From the NCBI GenBank assembly GCA_964479465.1, contig CAYZMG010000010.1, positions 14,782-78,781 on the forward strand: a stretch of DNA of 64,000 nt. Reading direction: 5' to 3'. A program made the position numbers and the translations under genes. Of the stretch, positions 16,604-24,722 are shown one piece after another (position 1 is the first letter of the stretch; the number at the start of each line of letters is the position of its first letter). The notes under the pieces were generated by a model, which saw only the letters and a program-made list of their open reading frames with translations, made no database searches and was not told where the DNA came from. This DNA comes from CADCTB01 sp964479465. GTDB taxonomy: Bacteria; Actinomycetota; Acidimicrobiia; Acidimicrobiales; AC-14.

Positions 16604-16987
16604 ATGAAGTTCGTCCTGCTTCGAGGCGAGGATCCACCGGCCGACGCAGTCGTTGTGGTGCGTGGCGGCATGAACGGACTCGATCCGGCGACAGTCACGC
16701 GGACCGCCTCCCGCAGCCTCGACGCCATGGGGTTCCTCGGCGTCTCAGTCTTCCTCGCCCTGGACCAGAGCGCGGGGGAGTTGTGTGGGTCGCTGGACGA
16801 GATAGTTCGGTACCGGCAGGTTCGCATGTCGACAGTCGGCGCTGTGAGGGCGGCTGGCTTCGCCTTGCTGGCCACGGGCGATCGGCCTCACTTCGACATC
16901 GTCCTCCCGGACCTCGACGCGCCGACGCTCGCACGGCTTGATACCGCGTTCGCTCCACCGGAGCCCAACCCCGGCCGGCCGCTGTGA
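16604..16987 (+). CDS. Hypothetical protein, first of an overlapping pair
   Basis: ATG 16604 gives 127 residues. The sequence has alternating beta/alpha character (KFVLLRGEDPPADAVVVVRGG near the start, then HFDIVLPDLDAPTLARLD near the end) and no known motif. Its stop overlaps the GTG of the next gene (GTGA), so they are co-translated. The pair sits between the element's regulator and the defence operon. A toxin-antitoxin or small defence-accessory pair is possible from organisation alone; I do not recognise the family. Confidence 0.5.
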   Translation: MKFVLLRGEDPPADAVVVVRGGMNGLDPATVTRTASRSLDAMGFLGVSVFLALDQSAGELCGSLDEIVRYRQVRMSTVGAVRAAGFALLATGDRPHFDIVLPDLDAPTLARLDTAFAPPEPNPGRPL

Positions 16988-17277
16988 GCGTTGTCAAGCC
17001 CGGCCACGGGCGGGACAATGGGGGAATGGAAGAGCGTCCCTGGCAGATGTGGGTCGACTTCGCCCGGGTCTACAGCGGACTAACGTACGGCCACCTGGAT
17101 GACGCAACCCCCGGGACCGAGGTCAGGCCGGGGCGGTACCTGGTTGTCGGGGACGACGACGCCGATCCGGCCGTCGCCCAGGTCATCGAGGTCAAGGACG
17201 ACGGGACCGTGCTCCTGCGCGTGTTGCCCGGCCACGCGGACCAGCACGCCACGCTGGTCGGCCCGCAGCCTGCGTGA
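16984..17277 (+). CDS. Hypothetical protein, second of an overlapping pair
   Basis: The frame may start at GTG 16984 (97 residues, GTGA overlap) or at ATG 17026 (MEERPWQMWVDFARV, 83 residues), which looks more like a natural N-terminus. It is acidic and beta-rich, reading like a small barrel (GRYLVVGDDDADPAVAQV, DGTVLLRVLPGHADQH). No family recognised. Expression is tied to the gene before it. Confidence 0.45.
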   Translation: MSVVKPGHGRDNGGMEERPWQMWVDFARVYSGLTYGHLDDATPGTEVRPGRYLVVGDDDADPAVAQVIEVKDDGTVLLRVLPGHADQHATLVGPQPA

Positions 17278-17610
17278 CCGAGTGTGGTGTGGCTTGAGTG
17301 CCCGCCGTCCGTCGCTAATCAGCCTCCTGCGATGACGTCTGGCGGTGCCTGGCGACCCCATCATCATCGATGGGGAAATGCGAGTGGTCAGCGGACGAAG
17401 AACCACGACGGTGCACGCCGTAGGGTCTGCTTGTCATGCAGGGGTCCACAATCCCCGTAGCATCTCTCCAGGCGCGCGTCGGGGGCTGACTTGTCAATCG
17501 CAATCGGCATGAGAGGATTATGAGGATGATCGGTCTGGCGGCAATGCCCCCGGAATCGCTGGTGTACGACTTGATCCCAGTTCATATGTGGATATCGTGA
17601 ACGATCTGGC
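17278..17610. promoter_or_regulatory. Intergenic region upstream of the defence operon
   Basis: These 333 bases hold no convincing gene and are visibly less GC-rich than the mobility genes. TTGTCA at 17491-17496 with GATTAT at 17516-17521 (19-base spacer) is a weak candidate promoter about 90 bases before the GHKL ATPase start. No inverted repeat strong enough to call was seen. Confidence 0.35.
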
Positions 17611-19125
17611 ATGACCATTCCTTCAGCCACAGACGCGCTGGATATCGTTGCCGAGGGCACAATCCAGATCCTGCCCGACTCCGAGGGAGTGTTTGAGGCG
17701 ATAGGTAGGATTGGTTACGAGTTCGAGCACGCTATTGCAGACCTCGTGGATAACTCAGTTGATGCCAAGGCACGGAACGTCCTCATTCGTTTTAATCACG
17801 ACGGACGAGCCGTAAAGAGCGTCGCTGTGATAGACGACGGTATAGGCATGACGGCTCCGGAGCTTGACATAGCCATGTCATTCGGTGCTCGGGCTGGCAA
17901 GGATGACACCGACCTCGGCAAATACGGGATGGGTCTAAAGTCGGCTTCATTCAGCCAATGTGACGTGCTTACGGTAATCACCGCAGCCAACGGTGGGATA
18001 GAGGGCCGTAGGTGGGTAGCGGAGAAGGCCAAAGCCGATTGGCTGTGCGAGATTCTCCGAAGTACGGCGGCGGCGTCCTATCTACAGAACAACGCAGATC
18101 GGTTCGATATCATCAGTCACGGCACTCTCGTCGAGTGGAACCGCCTGGATGCCCTTAGCCACTCGATGCAGCCACCGGAACAGATGATTGACAGCCGATT
18201 TCGTCAGCTGTCAAACCATCTCGGTCTCATATTCCACCGCTTCCTTGAAGCTGGGACGCTACGTATACGGATGGACGCGGTCGATCTGGTTGGCGGTGGG
18301 CGGGGTTACGCGCAGGATGTTGAACCGCTCAACCCCTTTCCACCGGTGACGGGGATGAGGGGATATCCGCGCGAATTCACTTTCATGCTACGCGGTGGAC
18401 CACGGCTTTCTTTCCGAGGACATATCTGGCGGCGCGATGCCGGTGACGCCGGCTTTAAGCTCGGGGGCGGTAGACTGGCCAAGCGCCAGGGCATATATGT
18501 GTACAGGAACGATCGGATCATCCAGGCGGGCGGCTGGAACGGCCTGCGCAATGATGCCGAGGTGCACACATCACTGGCGCGGGTGGAGTTCGACCTCCCT
18601 TCGTCACTCGATGCCATTTTCAAACCCACGGTACAGAAATCTGCTGTATCGATGCCTGAGGAGCTGTTGAAGGCGCTCCAGGAGGCGAAATCGGGTTCAA
18701 AGAGTTTCGCTGACTACCTTGGCGATGCTGAGCAAGCCTATCGGGATCAGAAGCCGGAGCGGTTAGTCCGGCAAGGTCTTGTCCCCGTAGAGGGCGTGAC
18801 GAAGGACCTCTCCCGTCGGTTCCAACGAATTCTCGGCCCGATCGAGGACGATGAGGACGAGATCCGGTTCAGGTGGGGACCGCTTTCCGAGGACCGACTT
18901 ATCAGCATCAATACGGCGACAAACACGATCGTGCTCAACATCGGTTACCGTGACTCCGTCCTCCATGGCACGAGGGGTTCTTCTGGGGACGCGCCGCTCG
19001 TTAAAACGCTACTTATGCTTCTCTTCAAGGACGATCTCGCCCGCCGCAATCGGATGGCTAGCTTCGAAGCAAAGATCGGCGTGATCAATGCGCTGCTTGT
19101 CGAAGCTGTGCGTACGCAGCGGTGA
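17611..19125 (+). CDS. MutL/MORC-like GHKL ATPase of a defence operon
   Basis: The 504-residue protein carries a complete Bergerat ATP-binding fold: N box DLVDNSVDA (44-52, Asn48), G1 box DDGIGM (75-80) and G2 box GKYGMGLKS (103-111). This places it with MutL/Hsp90/MORC-like ATPases (HATPase_c_3). The C-terminal part is a transducer-like region without the MutL endonuclease motif that I can see. Such ATPases accompany Z1 and PD-(D/E)XK proteins in predicted restriction-like operons (Iyer and Aravind) and in the Mza anti-phage system (MutL, Z1, DUF4420, AIPR). ATP-driven dimerisation on DNA is the expected role. Its stop overlaps the next start (GTGA). Codon use is less GC-biased than its neighbours, suggesting transfer. 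Confidence 0.82.
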   Translation: MTIPSATDALDIVAEGTIQILPDSEGVFEAIGRIGYEFEHAIADLVDNSVDAKARNVLIRFNHDGRAVKSVAVIDDGIGMTAPELDIAMSFGARAGKDDTDLGKYGMGLKSASFSQCDVLTVITAANGGIEGRRWVAEKAKADWLCEILRSTAAASYLQNNADRFDIISHGTLVEWNRLDALSHSMQPPEQMIDSRFRQLSNHLGLIFHRFLEAGTLRIRMDAVDLVGGGRGYAQDVEPLNPFPPVTGMRGYPREFTFMLRGGPRLSFRGHIWRRDAGDAGFKLGGGRLAKRQGIYVYRNDRIIQAGGWNGLRNDAEVHTSLARVEFDLPSSLDAIFKPTVQKSAVSMPEELLKALQEAKSGSKSFADYLGDAEQAYRDQKPERLVRQGLVPVEGVTKDLSRRFQRILGPIEDDEDEIRFRWGPLSEDRLISINTATNTIVLNIGYRDSVLHGTRGSSGDAPLVKTLLMLLFKDDLARRNRMASFEAKIGVINALLVEAVRTQR

Positions 19126-20111
19126 GTAATGAAGGCCGCATCTCGTGGGAGGCCCTCGCGTCGATCATCGCTTCGGTCGACGCGCCAGTGGCCGTCCGCC
19201 TCGATGGGCCGATCGTGGTGCATCTCTTCTACGAGCCCGGCGCTGGACGGTTGGGCCTTCGGGTTCCGCCTGGTGTCGCCGAGCTGATCCCGAGCCCGTT
19301 GGCACAAGTGTCCGTAGCCAACCGGTCCGTGGGAGGCGAGGCCGTGGTAGAGATCACCACTCGCGTGCCGATCCTGTTCCCCTACTTCCACGCATTCGCT
19401 ATTTCAGTTGCTGACCGGGTGCAGTTCGACGGTCTGGACGCCAATACCGCGATCAACGAATGTGTCGCTCGCTGGCAGGACCTCTTGGCTCAAGCCGCTG
19501 TCCTATCGCCCGAGCGCCAACTTGGCCTAGTTGGCGAGCTATGGCTACTGCACCACCTCATCGGGCGCCTTGGGGCCGATCGGGCGCTCGCGGCGTGGAC
19601 GGGGCCGACCGGAGCGGCCCACGACTTCCGGTTCGGTGCCGAGGAGATCGAGGTCAAGACGACGAGCGGGGAGCACCGTGTTCACATGATCTCGAGCGAT
19701 ACCCAGCTTTTGCCGAGCGCGGGTTGCCGGCTCCACTTGCTTAGCCTGCAGTTCACGATCGCCGGATCCGATCAAGGACGATCGCTCGGTGGCTGGGTTG
19801 ACGTCATCAGACACCGGCTTGCCCGATCCAACCTTGCCCGGGCGTTCGAGGGCTTGCTTACCACGACCTATGGCCTCGACCCCTCCGACCTGTCCAGGTA
19901 CGGCGCTCATTTGAAGCTGCGAACACCGGCCTACGTAGTGCCGATTGACGAAGGATTTCCGCGACTCGTCTTGGGCGACATGCTCGACGTGAATGCAGCC
20001 CGGAGGATCTCAGACGTCCAGTATCGAGTCGATGTGGAGGGGCTCGGCCACGCGGTCGGGTCCGACGGCTTCATCGCCCTGCTGGGACAGGTTGCCGATG
20101 TCACTTCCTGA
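19122..20111 (+). CDS. DUF4420-type PD-(D/E)XK nuclease-fold protein
   Basis: GTG 19122 overlaps the ATPase stop. The 329-residue protein resembles PD-(D/E)XK motif proteins of the DUF4420 family: ERQLGLVGELWLLHHL (helix with conserved Glu), then HDFRFGAEEIEVKTTSG, where Asp168 and Glu177-Val-Lys179 form the D...ExK nuclease centre. In Mza-type and MORC-Z1 operons this protein is the presumed DNA-cleaving component. Active-site residues are intact, so cleavage is plausible but unproven. It overlaps the Z1 gene by 14 bases. Confidence 0.8.
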   Translation: MSNEGRISWEALASIIASVDAPVAVRLDGPIVVHLFYEPGAGRLGLRVPPGVAELIPSPLAQVSVANRSVGGEAVVEITTRVPILFPYFHAFAISVADRVQFDGLDANTAINECVARWQDLLAQAAVLSPERQLGLVGELWLLHHLIGRLGADRALAAWTGPTGAAHDFRFGAEEIEVKTTSGEHRVHMISSDTQLLPSAGCRLHLLSLQFTIAGSDQGRSLGGWVDVIRHRLARSNLARAFEGLLTTTYGLDPSDLSRYGAHLKLRTPAYVVPIDEGFPRLVLGDMLDVNAARRISDVQYRVDVEGLGHAVGSDGFIALLGQVADVTS

Positions 20112-22962
20112 GACTGTCAAGCGATCCTTCGAACTCGCGCGCCGAGGACCTGAGCCATTCGACGCGTTGTTGGCGAAGGTCGAGCTGATCTACGGAGAGG
20201 TCGAAGCGTGGACCTTCGCCGACGTCCTTGACGCCGTTAGCAGTGAGGGCGAAGCGGGAGCCGTTCGCACTGCACTCCGGGTGCCGCTGGCGCGTTGGGA
20301 CAACGAGGAGGCGCCGACATGGGCACTTGGGACCAACCGTGGAACCTCCGCACGTCGGGAGCGAATCTACGATGGGCTCGGCCTGGGCGACGCGGAACGA
20401 GCCGTGCTCTCGGACCGAGTTCCGTTCTTCCGAGCCGATCCGCCCGTAGTAATCAAGGCGGAGCGGTGGGAGCAGTGGTACGGCACGGACCGGAAGGTCG
20501 GTCGCACCTTCTATTGGGACGGGCTTTGTCGTCACCTCCGTGACAGCGCCAGATGGCCCGAGACGAGCATTCTGAGCCTCGACGAGAGCACCGACGCCGT
20601 CGTAGCTCGACTGGCCGACCCCCTAGCTGCGGAGCAGTATCAGGCGAAGGGGCTAGTCGTCGGCTACGTCCAAAGCGGAAAAACCGCCAACATCACGGGT
20701 GTCGTGGCCAAGGCGGCCGATGCGGGTTACCGCTTGGTGATTATTCTCGCCGGGACGCTAAATCTGCTTCGCGACCAGACCCAGCGCCGGCTCGACCGCG
20801 AGCTCGTCGGACTCGAACTTCTTGAGGACGAGTACGACGATGACGCCGAAATCGGGTCGATCCTTCGGCATGGCGGCCGGCCGTCGACCCTTGGCGCGTT
20901 CGACTGGACGCGACTCACTGGCCGCCATCGCGAATATCGCAAGCTCACCGGCGGAGCGATCGAGTCCCTCAAGTTCACACGACGCACGCCCGCGCTGCGG
21001 TTCAACCACCCGGACAACCTTCACCTGTCCCCGGCGAAGTTGTTGGTCGTGAAGAAGCAGGCGACCGTGCTCGACCGATTGGCCGCCGACCTAGCTCGCA
21101 TAAACACGGGAGGCGAGCTGGGCGATGTTCCGGCGCTCATTATCGACGACGAATCGGACCAAGCGTCAGTCAACACAGTGCGCCCCCCAGTTGGCGACGA
21201 AGAGCGGGGCGAGCGCAAGCGAATAAACGCCGCGATCGTCGGACTGCTCGGCGTCTTACCGCGTGGCCAGTACGTCGGCTACACCGCCACACCCTTCGCC
21301 AACGTGTTCGTGGACCTATCTGACGCCGAGGACATTTTCCCGCGAGACTTCATCGTTGGACTTCCGCGGCCTGTGGGCTATCTCGGGGCCCGGGACTTCC
21401 ATGATCTCGATGGCCCACCCGTAGGTAGCGAAGACCAGCCGTTCCGCAGCAATGAGAGGGCCTTCGTCCGCCCGATCTACGGCGACGACGAGGGTGCCGA
21501 GAACCTACAGCGGGCGATAGACAGCTTCCTTGTTGCCGGCGCTGTGAAGCTCTTCAGGGCCCGCGTCGACCCAAGCCTTGCCATCCGACACCACACGATG
21601 ATGGTGCATACCTCGGCCTACGTCGCTGAGCACCGCGATCAGCTAGATCGGGTCGATGAATTGCTCGCGACCGGCGGGTACACGACCGGGACTGCATCCG
21701 GTCGGTTGCGGGCGCTCTTCGAGACTGACTTCCGACCCGTGAGCGCGACACGAGCCAATGACCTGCCGTTCCCGCCGGACTTCGAGACCGTCGAGGGTGA
21801 GCTGGGAGACGTGCTCACCCGCCTCCGGCGCGGTGGGCGGCAAGCGCTGCTCGTGAACAGCACGAGCGATGCCGACCAGCTTGCTTTCGACACCGAGCCC
21901 GTTTGGAAAATCATTGTCGGCGGCGCCAAGCTCAGCCGGGGCTTCACGGTCGAGGGCCTGACCACGAGCTATTTCCGCCGGAGGTCGCCAACCGCTGACA
22001 CGCTCATGCAGATGGGTCGCTGGTGTGGCTTCCGACGCGGCTATGCCGATCTTGTCCGCCTGTTCATCGGTCGTCGGGAGCCGCAGGGGCGAGAGGCCGT
22101 GGACGTCTACGAGGCCTTCGAGGCGATCTGCCGCGACGAGGAGGCATTCCGTACCGAGCTAGAGCGCTACTCCCTGCCGACAGGCGGCGATCGTCCGATT
22201 ACCCCGATGGACATCCCACCTCTCGTTCAATCACACCTCGAGTGGGTTCGCCCGACGAGTCGCAACAAGATGTTCAACGCGACTATCACCTTCCGAAACT
22301 TCGGCGGGAAGATGAGAGAACACCGCCGCGTTGCTCAAAGAGCTACGGACAAGAGGGAAAACGAGACTCTCATTCGTGAGCTTCTACGCAGCGGCGTGAT
22401 GGATAGCCTGGTGTTGCAGGACGAGGCCGGCGAAGTCGTTGCGTACGGTGGGGTTCGATCGTCCGAAGTGGTTCGGCAAGCGCTTGACAGCTATCGGTTC
22501 GCGGACGGTGGCCGCGATTTCGCCGCCGAGCTTGACTTCCTCGACGGCGGGCATGGCGATCCCGGCATCGACGATTGGGCGGTGCTTCTACCGCAGCTCC
22601 GCCGTGCAACACAGCGGACATGGACTCATGACGGGCTAGAGCTCAGCGTTCATAGGCGCGGTTACTGGATGAAGTCGAAGCCGCTCGCTAACGCCTTCAC
22701 CGGGCCCGACGACAAGCGAGTCGCGGAGGCACTCACTGCATGTCGGCCGGTGACCGCGCCGTCGCCCGACCTTGCGGCGCTCATCTCAGCGCGCCGCGCA
22801 GTGCTCCTTGTGTACCCGATCACGCACGAACCACCAGACGAAGTCGACTGGGTCCCGACCTTCGGCCTCACGCTGCAGCTGCCGGAGAACGAAATCCCTC
22901 GTCGCATCACTTTCGCCGTTCGTAACCCCAACGAGGCCGATGAACCCGTGATCGATGCCTGA
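20098..22962 (+). CDS. Z1-domain superfamily II-like ATPase of a defence operon
   Basis: ATG 20098 (MSLPETVKRSF) lies within the end of the DUF4420 gene and gives 954 residues. Walker A is GYVQSGKT (Lys195) and Walker B is IIDDESDQAS (350-353 DDES). YVGYTATPFANVF and the late GRWCGFRRGYADLVR supply further helicase-like motifs including the arginine-finger region. This is the Z1 endonuclease/helicase-like family that co-occurs with MutL/MORC-type ATPases and PD-(D/E)XK proteins. It probably translocates on or remodels DNA. It ends about 230 bases before the right attachment site; no AIPR protein or methyltransferase follows. Confidence 0.85.
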   Translation: MSLPETVKRSFELARRGPEPFDALLAKVELIYGEVEAWTFADVLDAVSSEGEAGAVRTALRVPLARWDNEEAPTWALGTNRGTSARRERIYDGLGLGDAERAVLSDRVPFFRADPPVVIKAERWEQWYGTDRKVGRTFYWDGLCRHLRDSARWPETSILSLDESTDAVVARLADPLAAEQYQAKGLVVGYVQSGKTANITGVVAKAADAGYRLVIILAGTLNLLRDQTQRRLDRELVGLELLEDEYDDDAEIGSILRHGGRPSTLGAFDWTRLTGRHREYRKLTGGAIESLKFTRRTPALRFNHPDNLHLSPAKLLVVKKQATVLDRLAADLARINTGGELGDVPALIIDDESDQASVNTVRPPVGDEERGERKRINAAIVGLLGVLPRGQYVGYTATPFANVFVDLSDAEDIFPRDFIVGLPRPVGYLGARDFHDLDGPPVGSEDQPFRSNERAFVRPIYGDDEGAENLQRAIDSFLVAGAVKLFRARVDPSLAIRHHTMMVHTSAYVAEHRDQLDRVDELLATGGYTTGTASGRLRALFETDFRPVSATRANDLPFPPDFETVEGELGDVLTRLRRGGRQALLVNSTSDADQLAFDTEPVWKIIVGGAKLSRGFTVEGLTTSYFRRRSPTADTLMQMGRWCGFRRGYADLVRLFIGRREPQGREAVDVYEAFEAICRDEEAFRTELERYSLPTGGDRPITPMDIPPLVQSHLEWVRPTSRNKMFNATITFRNFGGKMREHRRVAQRATDKRENETLIRELLRSGVMDSLVLQDEAGEVVAYGGVRSSEVVRQALDSYRFADGGRDFAAELDFLDGGHGDPGIDDWAVLLPQLRRATQRTWTHDGLELSVHRRGYWMKSKPLANAFTGPDDKRVAEALTACRPVTAPSPDLAALISARRAVLLVYPITHEPPDEVDWVPTFGLTLQLPENEIPRRITFAVRNPNEADEPVIDA

Positions 22963-23192
22963 CGGAGCACCGTCAACACCAAGCGCTCGATCCTTCGCCC
23001 GTTGCTCTCGTGGTGGATCGGCGGGTTAGGCCGGGAGCCTTGGTCCCCACCGACCTTTGGTCACGGTTTGGTCACGGTTTGGTCACGAAACCCCGGCACA
23101 GGCGGACACCTGCCGTCATCCTCGAGATCGCGAAAGTGCAGGTCAGCGGCACTTTCCGGCACTTGCCGACACCCTCCAACACCCCCAACTCC
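22963..23192. other. Right-end non-coding region of element 2
   Basis: The 230 bases between the Z1 stop and the right tRNA repeat hold the three TTTGGTCACGG copies. Apart from these I see no gene; open frames here read through the repeats. Confidence 0.5.
23056..23087 (+). repeat. Three tandem TTTGGTCACG(G) repeats (candidate integrase arm sites)
   Basis: Copies lie at 23056-23066, 23067-23077 and 23078-23087 (last base differs). They are in the same orientation and of the same sequence as the two copies at 7720-7741 beside the integrase gene. Together they would flank the attP core of the excised circle. Confidence 0.7.
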
Positions 23193-23243
23193 GACTGGGG
23201 GTCAAGAGGTCGGGAGTTCAAATCTCCCCAGCCCGACCACAAA
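23193..23243 (+). repeat. Attachment site: tRNA-Pro(GGG) 3' end, copy 2 (attR of element 2)
   Basis: This is identical over 51 bp to 7618-7668; the encoded CCA is at 23237-23239. The repeat continues loosely beyond the perfect part (GCAGGTCAGAGGGGGT). A second, degraded integrase begins about 125 bases further right, the same layout as at copy 1, so this site is also the left end of another element. Confidence 0.92.
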
Positions 23244-23252
23244 GAGCAGGTC

Positions 23253-23279
23253 AGAGGGGGTGCGCCAAGCACCCCCTCT
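23253..23279 (+). terminator. Hairpin terminator following tRNA repeat, copy 2
   Basis: A perfect 10-bp stem (AGAGGGGGTG / CACCCCCTCT) with a 7-base loop is followed by CCTTGTTT. Compared with copy 1 the top stem pair is swapped (G-C instead of C-G), a compensatory change. Confidence 0.75.
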
Positions 23280-23367
23280 CCTTGTTTCAGGGCAATGTAT
23301 GCAGAATGTATGGAGGCAGACGCTAGAAATCGGCCCGTGGAGTGGATCACGGGGGGGTGCACCGGAG

Positions 23368-24369
23368 GTGCAGAAGCAGCGGGGCAGGTGGGTCGTCCGT
23401 CGGGGTGGGTACGACCCGACGACAGGTCTCCGCCGGGTTCGACAGCTCGGAACGCTCCGGACGAAGCGGGAGGCGACGGCGTACCGGGCCGAGGTACTCG
23501 CCGGTCGGGCCGGCACCGCGACAGAGACAGTGGAGCAGTTCCTCCAGCAGGTGTGGCTGACGGCCAAGCGGGGCCGCATCGAGACCCAGCTCGTACGACC
23601 AGTACACGTGGGCAGTCCGGCGCCACATCGTCCCCCTCACCGGCGCCGTCCGGTTGAGCGACCTCACCCCCGAGGTGGCCGACGAGTGGGTCGGCGCCCT
23701 CACCACCCTCACCAAGGCCGGCAAGCCGCGCCTGGGTGCGACGTCGGCCCGGCTGGTCCGCAAGGTCCTGTCCATGGCGTTGGAGGAGGCGGTCCAGCGC
23801 GGCCGGTTGGGCCGTAACCCCGTGGGTGTTGACCCAGCCGCCCAAGCTCGACCGGGCCACCAAGAAGCTGGGCTGGACGCTGGAGGAGGCGAAGCGGTTC
23901 CTCGACGTCGCGTCCGAGCATCGGCTGCACGCCGCGTTTCACCTGTGCCTGGTGACTGGAATGCGCCGGGGAGAGATCCTGGGCCTTCGGTGGGTCGACG
24001 TGGACCTGGAGCGACGCCAGCTCGAAGTCGTCCAGCAGCTGGCGATCGAGAGGGGCAGGCCCGTTCTGAAGCAGCTCAGACCGCGAGTAGTGACCAGATC
24101 GTGACCTGGGCGCAGCACCACGAAGGTCCTGTTCGCCCACCGTAAGCGCCAGGAAGAAGAGGCCGACTTCGCTGGGCCGGCCTGGAGGGCCAGCCCGCTC
24201 AGTCCGTCGGTCGGATAGTCGTCGGTGACGAAAGGTCATGCAGGAGCGCCTCGGCCACGCCGACATCGGCATCACCCTGGCGACCTGCACCCACACCGTC
24301 ACCGAGCAGCACCGGGAAGCAGGGGACCGCCTCGACAAGGTCCTCGGGCCGACAAAGCGATCGCGTTGA
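23368..24369 (+). pseudogene. Inactivated tyrosine recombinase (integrase) of element 3
   Basis: Homology to actinobacterial integrases is spread over three frames. It starts at GTG 23368 (VQKQRGRWVVRRGGYD), shifts frame near 23590 (YDQYTWAVRRHIVPLTG), shifts again near 23822 (PPKLDRATKKLGWTLEEAKR) and reaches a stop at 24104. The catalytic Arg (CLVTGMRRGEILGLRW) survives. The segment that should carry the His-x-x-Arg box is missing between about 24104 and 24238, and in the last fragment (ERLGHADIGITLATCTHTV) the nucleophilic Tyr is replaced by Cys. It cannot be active. Confidence 0.85.
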
Positions 24370-24498
24370 GCCCCGCGGATTACCGCTGGGTCCACTCCGG
24401 CATGTTCACCGCCGAGGGGCCATGCCCTTGGTCCGGCGGATGGCGCAGCACCAGGCGGACCCTCTCGACCTCATCCGTCGACGTCATCGCTCTTGTGC

Positions 24499-24522
24499 GA
24501 TGATCGTGTAGATGCGATCATC
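24499..24522. promoter_or_regulatory. Inverted repeat GATGATCG / CGATCATC at the toxin-antitoxin start
   Basis: A perfect 8-bp inverted repeat with an 8-base spacer covers the start of the toxin remnant (24512). Type II toxin-antitoxin operons are autorepressed by HigA-like antitoxins at such palindromes, so this may be the operator of the downstream antitoxin. Confidence 0.5.
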
Positions 24523-24712
24523 ACCGGGCGGCGGAGTCGAGCTCCACGACGAGGTCACCCAGTGGATGGACGTGCTCAACGATGACGACTGGGAGGGGAC
24601 GGTGATCGTTGTCGACCGCCTCGCCGATCTCGGCGCGGCTGCACGGATGCCCCTCTCGAGGAGTCTCGGGGCGCGGCATGCCGCAGCCGCGTGCGCTCGT
24701 GCGAACCCCTGA
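24512..24712 (+). pseudogene. Truncated HigB/Gp49-like toxin
   Basis: The first about 50 residues (LHDEVTQWMDVLNDDDWEG, VVDRLADLGAAARMPLSRSLG) match the N-terminal half of phage-derived Gp49/HigB-type RelE-fold toxins. After RSLG, where LFELR... is expected, the sequence turns into an Ala-rich unrelated tail and stops. The C-terminal catalytic part is absent, so this is a deletion remnant. It precedes an intact antitoxin in the usual toxin-first order. Confidence 0.6.
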
Positions 24713-24722
24713 GGAGATGATG

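Larger units (their letters stand above)
7618..23243. mobile_element. Integrative mobilizable element with defence cargo (element 2)
   Basis: The element is bounded by 51-bp perfect direct repeats of a tRNA-Pro(GGG) 3' end. It contains a tyrosine integrase (left end), an excisionase-like protein, an XRE regulator, a MobF relaxase with helicase and a VirD4/TraD-type coupling ATPase, but no VirB4, pilus or mating-channel genes. That is the profile of an IME needing a helper conjugation apparatus. Cargo comprises a SIR2-domain protein and a GHKL ATPase/DUF4420/Z1 operon. Candidate integrase arm repeats flank the core on both inner sides. The defence operon looks poorer in G+C than the mobility genes. 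Confidence 0.85.
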
